Source: Argentina anserina (Eukaryota > Streptophyta > Magnoliopsida > Rosales > Rosaceae). Taken from it: a stretch of 64,000 nucleotides of DNA. Shown in pieces: positions 57,246 to 64,000 of this stretch. The notes below the pieces were generated by a model. It had not been told where the DNA came from and searched no databases. It saw only the letters and a program-made list of their open reading frames with translations. Location: the NCBI RefSeq assembly GCF_933775445.1, contig NC_065878.1, positions 22,208,395 through 22,272,394 of the forward strand, read 5' to 3'. The position numbers and the translations under genes are program-made. Position 1 is the stretch's first letter. The number at the start of each line of letters is the position of its first letter.

Positions 57246-58024
57246 GTCTAGCGCGGTGGTATAGGAATGACTAACCATTTTAGTAATAATTAGGATAAAT
57301 TCTTCATATGGTACCTTATGTTTGGCTACTTAGACAATTTGGTATCTGATGTATGAAAACGGACAATTTGGTACCTAAAGTTCTCAAATTTAGGCCATTT
57401 TGGTACTTATGTCAATTTTAACCATATTTTCATGGTTATTTCCGTCATTTTATCTCTATTTTATTTCATTTTTTCATAATACCTTCAAATTGCCTCTAAA
57501 TTATCATTAAAAATTTGATAACTCATCCGCTTAGTATATGTGATGATTTACGTATATAATTTTTCATAATGTAGCTATCAATCTAAATTAATTTTAATTA
57601 TAAGTAATTTAAGAAATATATTTTAATAAAAATTTATAATTGCATAAAGACAATTTATTTCCTTTGCAAAAAATAATTAGGATACAATAAGTATATTAAG
57701 AAAACAAATTATTTTCGATATATACGAAGTAGATGCTAAGTGGAGTAGATATATCAATTTAATTGTCTCCAAAGAAATGCAGTTATATGAAGAAATGAAG
57801 AAAACTGTGAATTTAATGAGTTTAGGACTATAATGACGAAAATAACCTTAAAAATATGATCAAAATTGATAGAGGTACCAAAATGGCTTACAAATGAGAA
57901 CTTCAGGTACCAAATTGTCCGTTTTCATACATTAGGTACCAAATTGTCCAAGTAGCCATACTTTAGGTACCATAGGAGGAATTAACCCTAATAACTAATC
58001 ATCATGCATGTGCTTCAAATCTAG
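57246..58024 (+). repeat. SINE-like sequence interrupted by a MITE
   Basis: A box-A-like TCTAGCGCGGTGGTATAGG (57248-57266) and a box-B-like GTGCTTCAAATCTAG (58011-58025) lie on either side of the MITE at 57290-57991. Without the MITE they would be about 60 bases apart, a normal SINE spacing. Confidence 0.4.
57290..57991. mobile_element. MITE with long inverted termini of about 165 bp (MULE-like)
   Basis: The left arm (57290-57455) and right arm (57825-57991) are imperfect inverse copies. Shared segments include GGCTACTTAGACAATTTGGT, ATGTATGAAAACGGACAATT and GCCATTTTGGTAC. Ends are TTAGG...CCTAA. Long arms suggest a Mutator-like origin. The expected 9-bp duplication is not clear. The interior is AT-rich and non-coding. 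Confidence 0.72.
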
Positions 58025-58025
58025 A

Positions 58026-58195
58026 TTAGGGATGATAATATTACCCATTAGGTAGAGTAATCACAGGTATTTGATCATAATATGGCTGTGTAATGGGTAA
58101 AAATGAAAACGAGTATGGGAATTCTCTATATTCAAAATATAAAATCGGGTAACGGGTGGGGATGACAACCGTCTCAATCCCCACCCAATAAGAAT
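58026..58195. mobile_element. Short hAT-like remnant
   Basis: TAGGGATGATAATATTACCC at the left and CTCAATCCCCACCC at the right resemble degenerate hAT termini, as in other plant GGGATGGCAATGGGG-type elements. Confidence 0.3.
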
Positions 58196-58330
58196 AAAAT
58201 ATATAATATATATGTAGGCCTCATCATTTAGCCCGCGGATCCGAAAAGCATGCGGAGGCCCGTAAGCCCGACGGACTTTTACCCGGCCCGCGAGAAAGCC
58301 CGTTTCCGTGGGTAAAGTGTCAAGCTTAAA

Positions 58331-59560
58331 TTAGAGGTGTGAAACCCGGCCCGGCCTACTAAAAGTCCGCAAGGCCCGGCCCGCCAAAAGCTCGCAAAGT
58401 CCGGCCTGTAAAAGTCCGCCAAATAATAAAATATTATATATACATATTTTATTATGTTTAGAATAAAACAGGGTGGGCTTGGCCGGAACCTGCCACTTTT
58501 TGCCAGAACCCGGGACCATACCGGTAGCCATATTTTCGGGCCGGTTTGTAGTTAAAATTTGAAGAAACCGGTGGGAACCGTACCGGGCTGGTCGACGGGC
58601 CCAAAATCTGTATTGTTCTAAAAGACCAGAACTTCCAGTAATCCAGTTTTCTTGTAATTCTGTCATATGCAGACTCTCAGTCTCTGCTCTATTGTTCAGC
58701 TTTTCCCTATAAATTCACCAAATCAGTCAACAATATCATCAAATCAGAATCCAAATTACCAAATCGAAAGTGAAGTAGAGTACAATATCAAATCGAAATC
58801 AAAGTGAATATGTAAAATTGTGAAAGAGAGAATCAGAGACAAAGTGAAGTAGAGATTCATCGAGCTTACCTTCTCGGCTTCTCAATGTTCTCGTAATCTC
58901 TGGGCAAATCGATGACAATAGCTTTGAGTGTTTGAGACTTTGACTTTTTGAGTGGCGAGATTTGAAACATGTAGCTGGAAATGAAAACTAAAACAACATA
59001 AATCCTAGGTACTGATTAATTGATAGCTCAGATTGGAATAGGAGGAATGAATAAGAGAAAGAGGAAAGAGATTAATGTACCTAGGAATTGAATTGCAAGA
59101 GAAACAAGATCGATGGTGATGAATCGAAGACCTAGGAGACTAGGAATGAAGGAAGGAAGAAGAAGAGTTTGGGAGATCTGTCTCTATGCTCGGAGCCTCG
59201 GACTGGTGACCTGATGCTACTAGTCTAAGTAGTCTCTCTTGTGAAAGAGAGAAGAACGGCGCGATTTGAGGTTAGGGTGTTTCTGAGGGTTTTTGGGGGT
59301 TATATCATGTGTGAGTTATACTATGATAGAAGTATAAAATCATAGAATTAACCTGTAAATGGACTATACATATACACCCGGGCTCTTTCGGGCCTTTTGA
59401 CCTGAGATTGTGAAAGCCTGAGCCCGGCCCGACTAAGACAAAAGCCTGGCCCGGACCACAAAAACACTGAAAAAAAATACAAAAAGCCTGGACCAACCGG
59501 GCCGATTCGGTCCGGTTTGCCGGTTTGTTTTTCCTTTTCGGGTTTTATGCCCACCCTTAA
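58331..59560. mobile_element. hAT-type non-autonomous element
   Basis: The left end TTAGAGGTGTGAAACCCGG and the right end GGGTTTTATGCCCACCCTTA are inverted relatives of TAGGGGTGGGCA, the common hAT terminus. Both subterminal regions are GC-rich with repeated CCGGCCCG and GGCCCGG motifs. The interior (58650-59270) is unrelated AT-rich and CT-rich sequence, possibly captured host DNA, with no recognisable protein. Confidence 0.6.
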
Positions 59561-60944
59561 AACTATCGCATTATGAAACATTTATAGGAAGGAAACTTAT
59601 TCGGATCGATCGACACCAGTCGATATGATCGGTATATATATTTAGTGACCTTGTAAAAATTTCATCCAATTCATACCTGTTTGACCATCGGAATTTCCGT
59701 TAAACCGAAAACAACATTAATATGTCATAAGGGAAGACCCATTACCAACATGCGAACATCGAAAGTCGTTTGCATATCTGAAATCACATAATCTTTGTTA
59801 CCGATTGTGTGCGGTCGCACGAAACCCATTTAGCAAAGCCCCGGTCAATGATGATTTTAATATGTCAAAACGCCTTTTTTTTTGTTGACTGTAGGTACGG
59901 ACGGTCAAACAATATACAAAATGAACGAAATTTTTACGGGTTCCCTAAATATATACACTGATCACATTTGCTAGTGTCGATCAACCGTATTTTCGAAATA
60001 GAGTTATTGATCGCCGTACTGTCCACTAATGTATTATAACCTTTTATATTAGGTTTATAATAAAATATCACATTATGAAGCGACTATATGAAGAAAATTT
60101 TTCGGGATCGATCGGCACCAGTCGATGTGATCGGTATATATATTTAGTGACCCTGTAAAAATTTCATCAAATTCGGACTTCGTTTAACCGTCAGAATTTT
60201 TGGTAAATCGAAAACACCACTAATATGCCCTAAGTAATGACCTATTACAAATATGCGAATGCCGAAAGCCGCTTGCATATATGAAATCACCTAATTTTTG
60301 TTACCTATCGTGCGCGGTCGAACTGAATAAATCTATTTAGCAAAACCCAGGTCAATAAGGTTTCAATATGTCAAAACGCTTCTTTTTTAATTGACCGTTG
60401 GTACGAACGGTCAAACCATGTACAAAATAGACGAATTTTTTATGGGTTCCCTAAATATATATACTGATCACATATACTGGTGTCGATCGACCATATTTCG
60501 AACTTGAGTTGTCAATCACCAAAGTGTCCACTAATGTATTATAACCTTTATATTAGGTTTTATGATAAAACTATCACATTATGAAGCGACTATATGAAAT
60601 AAACTTATTGGAATTGATTAACACCATCCAATGTGATAAGTATATATATTTAGTGATCATTTTAAAATTTCATCCAATTCGGACCTCGTTTGACCGTCAG
60701 AATTTCTGGTAAATCGAAAACACCACTAATATGCCCTAAGAGAGAACCTATTACAAATATGCGAACGCCGAAAGCCGTTTGCATATCTGAAATCACCTAA
60801 TTTTTGTTACATATTGTGCGCGGTCGCACAGAAGAAATCTATTTGGCAAAGCCCCGGTCAATGAAGTTTTATTATGTGAAAACGTCTTTTTTTTTATTGA
60901 CCGTAGGTACGGACGGTCAAATCATGTTTAAAACTGTTGAAATT
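59561..60944. repeat. Tandem array, about 2.8 copies of a 505-bp unit
   Basis: Anchors recur at 59627, 60129 and 60635 (GATCGGTATATATATTTAGT or close variants), periods 502 and 506 bp. Each unit also holds CATTATGAAGCGACTATATG, ATGCGAACGCCGAAAGCCG, GAAATCACCTAATTTTTGTT and a GACCGTAGGTACGGACGGTC short palindrome. The first unit abuts the hAT element and the last is cut by the LTR at 60956. Confidence 0.85.
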
Positions 60945-60955
60945 TATATAGGGTC

Positions 60956-62917
60956 TGTTGGTTGAATCACTTAAGTATGATTATGTGTATTTATGGGTGA
61001 AACTACCTACTCCCAAGTATAGGAGGTCAAGTTTTAGTAAGGGAAAGTGTAGAGTATCGTACCCAAGGGATTGGGGGAAACTCAACTCTAACTAGAGTTT
61101 CGCAAGAAAAACTAGAAAAACATGCATTCTAACTTTTTACAAGTTGACAACCTTAGCCCTTTGGAAGCTAAGAATCATGGAGATGGTATTAACAAGTGGT
61201 AGTGAATCGACTTGGTTGATTTTAGAATTAAGCTAAGTAAACTAATTTTTGCACTAAAACAACAAAGAAAGGTAAATGTAGAGATAGAATCAAAAGAGGA
61301 GTAGAGACTTAGGCATTGCACCTAGCCTTACTCATGCACAAATGTAACTCAAGATTAATGCATAACATGTTTGACAAACTTCCCCCTAGTGCTTTGGTGA
61401 AGCTACCAAGAAACCAACTAATCATGTAATTTAACAAAGTCTTTTGGAGCCAAATTAAATTACAAAACCTTAGTCCCAATTATATTACCTTATAATATAA
61501 GTGGGCTATGTACCACAAGCATAACACCCCCTTAGAGTAATTACACTCATGGAACAAGCATTAAGTTCATGGTAAGAAATTCAAGCAACTTAGTATTTCC
61601 CGTAAGAAACACTAAGCCACCACCTAAAGGCTACCCATGCTCACGGATTCAAGAAGTTGTCAAGTTCAAGTTCCGATTCATTAATTACCTAAACATGTTT
61701 CTAGGTGACAAAACTAGTAACACATTTAGTAAGCATTTTAAGTGTAGAAGCCCATAGATTCAACATGCATCAACATCAATTAAAAGTAAAATGAATTCAT
61801 TAGCACATGAGTTTGGCTAGGGCTAGCCTAGCCTCAAATCCAACTACTCACAACCCATTAAATACAACAACCCTTGGAAATGAAATACATCAAAAGAGAA
61901 GTAGAATAAAGAGAGAAGAGATTACCAAGGGTTTGGTACAAATGATACCAAACCGTACCTCTAAAGGTTTACTACCCACAAAGATGTAATAAGAAAGAAA
62001 ATGCTTCTAAGTATGGTATTAATGGGTTCTAACAAAAGAAGAACTCCATGAACACCATACTTTATCCACACAATCTAGGAACAAAGAACAATGGTTGAGA
62101 AAAAGTATGAGTAGAGGATAAAGAGAGTGAAGTGACCCAAATCTATGAAACAAGTTTGTGATTGATCAAGGGTGTAAATGATCTTTAGTTTTTGGTGAAA
62201 ACTCAAGACACTTTACACTTTTCTTTGCACAACTTGATATCTATGACTTAGGCCTAAGAAAACTATGTTAAAACTATGGAAAATATGAAGTTTTGATGGA
62301 GTTTTAGTGTGGTGAAGGAGAATGCACGAATTTGTGAAGAATGAGGGTATTTAAAGACCTTAAGGTCACAAATGAATGGTGGAGATGTAAGGGAATGAAT
62401 GGTTAGATATGGTGGACAAATGTGGAAGCACAAATTGTGGATCTTGTTCTTGAAATGGTCCCCTTCATTTGTCTTCTTCTATTTTAAATTTAAATCCCCA
62501 ATTCATGGAGCACAAATTGTGGATCATGTTCTTGAAATTGTCTCCTTCATTTGTCTTCTTCTATTTTGAATTTAAATTGTAAATTAAAATTTACAATTCA
62601 TAATTCACCAATATGCTTCATTGACTTTAACCACCACCATTTCCGGCAACCACCTTCTCATCGCCAGAGTTTAACCGGCATTTTCCGGCGTTGACTTTTA
62701 TTTTCTTATGAAATCTCCACATTTGCTCTTTTTGGCTTGAAACTTTCACCCGAGTCCATAATGTGCGCTAAATCCACTATTCTTGACATGTTTCCGATCA
62801 TTTGCACATTTTCCTAGCATGAGTAGGAAACGTAAAAAGAAATAAATAAATATACAAAAATATAAAGCAAAAGAATAAGAATAAGGTAAACATTACTAGG
62901 TTAATATTAACCTAACA
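60956..62917 (-). mobile_element. LTR (1.96 kb) of a Ty3/gypsy-like element, minus orientation
   Basis: The ends are TGTTGGTT...AACCTAACA. To the right, read on the minus strand, GCTTGAGGATAAACAAAG, then TCTAAGTGTGAGGTAGTT, runs into the LTR start. This layout is known from the 3' ends of Tat/Athila-type gypsy elements (a TTGAGGACAAGCAAA-like stretch, then a purine tract). So this is the 3' LTR, with the element continuing past the right edge. A minus-strand TTTAAATA box lies near 62348. A segment of about 82 bp is tandemly repeated at 62428-62590. Lineage is inferred. Confidence 0.72.
62428..62590. repeat. Tandem repeat of about 82 bp inside the gypsy LTR
   Basis: GCACAAATTGTGGATCTTGT (from 62428) recurs as GCACAAATTGTGGATCATGT (from 62510). 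Each is followed by CTTCATTTGTCTTCTTCTAT. Confidence 0.8.
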
Positions 62918-64000
62918 AACTACCTCACACTTAGACTTTGTTTATCCTCAAGCAAATCAAAACTAAACACAACCAAACTAAATGGGTCACTTGCTTCCAT
63001 CTTGAATTCAACCAATTCCTTTAAAGAACCATGATATCAATTGAGCATGATTAGAAACTAAATTTTCGAAATGCAAGGCTAATAAATGGATTTGGAATGT
63101 CATCCTTAAGAAAGTATATATATGCGTATGCCATGTGTGTCATCTTAAAGTTATCCATATACGATTAATTTGGACTACATTTGTTTAACCATCAAACTCA
63201 CATGGATACACTCATTTTCACTCAAGTGTTTTTGGTTAGTGTTTACACTCAAAAGCAATTCAATGGACACGCTTTCCATAAGCTTGTTCTTCAATCTTTT
63301 CTCCACATGATCATTACATGAGTTCTCTCGGATCACAAGGTCTTTTATTTTGGTTGTATAGGGCTGAAGGTGGAAGCTTAAGAAATAAAATGAAATATAT
63401 CACAAATTCTAAGCCTCATAGTAAGCAATTCTCTTGTTGAGATCCCATAATACACTTCACAACTCTATGTGCTTTGTAACTTCTTGATTCCACAAAACTC
63501 AAGTACAACTAGACTACTAAATTATTCTCTTCACTTTTTTTTGGAATTTTTTTTTTTGCAACAATTGTTTTTTTTTACTAGCACTAATTTTTGGTGACCC
63601 TAGTTCATATTTGATTTTGATTGATTCTTTTGATATTGTGAACATGTCTAGAGTCACCATTTTTCTTTTTCTTGGCTACACACAAGACTAATCTACCCCA
63701 CGTCACACTTATTCTTTTGAAATATCTCAAACTCATTTACAAGCACCAAACTAACAATAGGACTCACATTGCTTACCACTTGGCTTAGAGAGGATAGAAA
63801 AAAAATGTTTAAGTTTAAGAATGGTAGACATTTATGGTGGTAAAGAAATGAAAAGGCTAACACAAAACTACATAGGCTCAAATTGGCTTACTAATGGATA
63901 TTTTTTAAAGGATAAAAGCTATTTGGCCTTGGTGGATACCTAATGCCTTGATCTTCCCCAATAAAAACTCATGCCTTGATAAAAGTCTCGAAAGATTTAA
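62918..64000 (-). mobile_element. Internal 3' non-coding part of the gypsy-like element (partial)
   Basis: The sequence right of the LTR shows no protein homology. It contains the CTTGAGGATAAACAAAG signature at its LTR-proximal end. This is consistent with the region between pol and the 3' LTR. Any gag/pol would lie beyond the window. Confidence 0.5.

Noticed and set aside
59305..59581. Minus-strand ORFs at the right end of the hAT element
   Set aside because: They cover GC-rich terminal repeats and have no domain.

Overview
This window is nuclear DNA from a flowering plant, most likely a eudicot. The genes have plant-type introns. The families are plant families: DREB/ERF, type-B response regulator, LBD, plant RS splicing factor, DTX/MATE and plant BAG. 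Intergenic DNA is AT-rich and full of LTR retrotransposon, hAT, MULE-like and foldback remnants. The gene set and repeat style would fit Rosaceae, but that is an impression and not a demonstration. No bacterial, organellar or CRISPR sequence is apparent.

Layout. 1-646 (-): a DREB-type AP2/ERF gene running off the left edge. 3008-4709 (+): a decayed TraB-family gene. 5010-7012 (-): a small non-autonomous LTR element with two LTRs, a PBS and a PPT. 8674-11603 (+) and 19082-21619 (-): two long solo LTRs of one family in opposite orientation, bracketing 7.5 kb. That interval holds an apparently intact type-B response regulator (12347-17093) and an LBD gene (from 18617). The second solo LTR sits inside LBD exon 2 with a perfect 5-bp target duplication. 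22385-25647 (+): an RS40/RS41-type SR splicing factor. 26469-26603: a possible 44-residue ORF. 30253-31941 (+): a single-exon MATE transporter. 31942-47361: about 15 kb without a confident gene, holding three MITE-like elements and one unexplained exon-like ORF near 40400. 47362-48723 (-): a BAG1-type co-chaperone gene with a polyglutamine tract. 49360-64000: repeats only. These are nested hAT and SINE remnants, foldback palindromes, a broken hAT transposase, a MULE-like MITE, a 505-bp tandem array, and finally a 1.96-kb LTR plus part of the internal region of a Ty3/gypsy-like element that leaves the right edge.

The intact genes do not form a pathway cluster. They are typical independent plant genes: transcription (ERF, type-B RR), splicing (RS), transport (MATE) and chaperone control (BAG). 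The most informative parts are the evolutionary breaks. The TraB gene lost its central segment and a splice acceptor. The LBD gene was split by an LTR. The two opposed LTRs share splice-site-like signals. The RS gene has a stop-free 96-nt intron inside RRM2, and the response regulator has a GC-AG intron.
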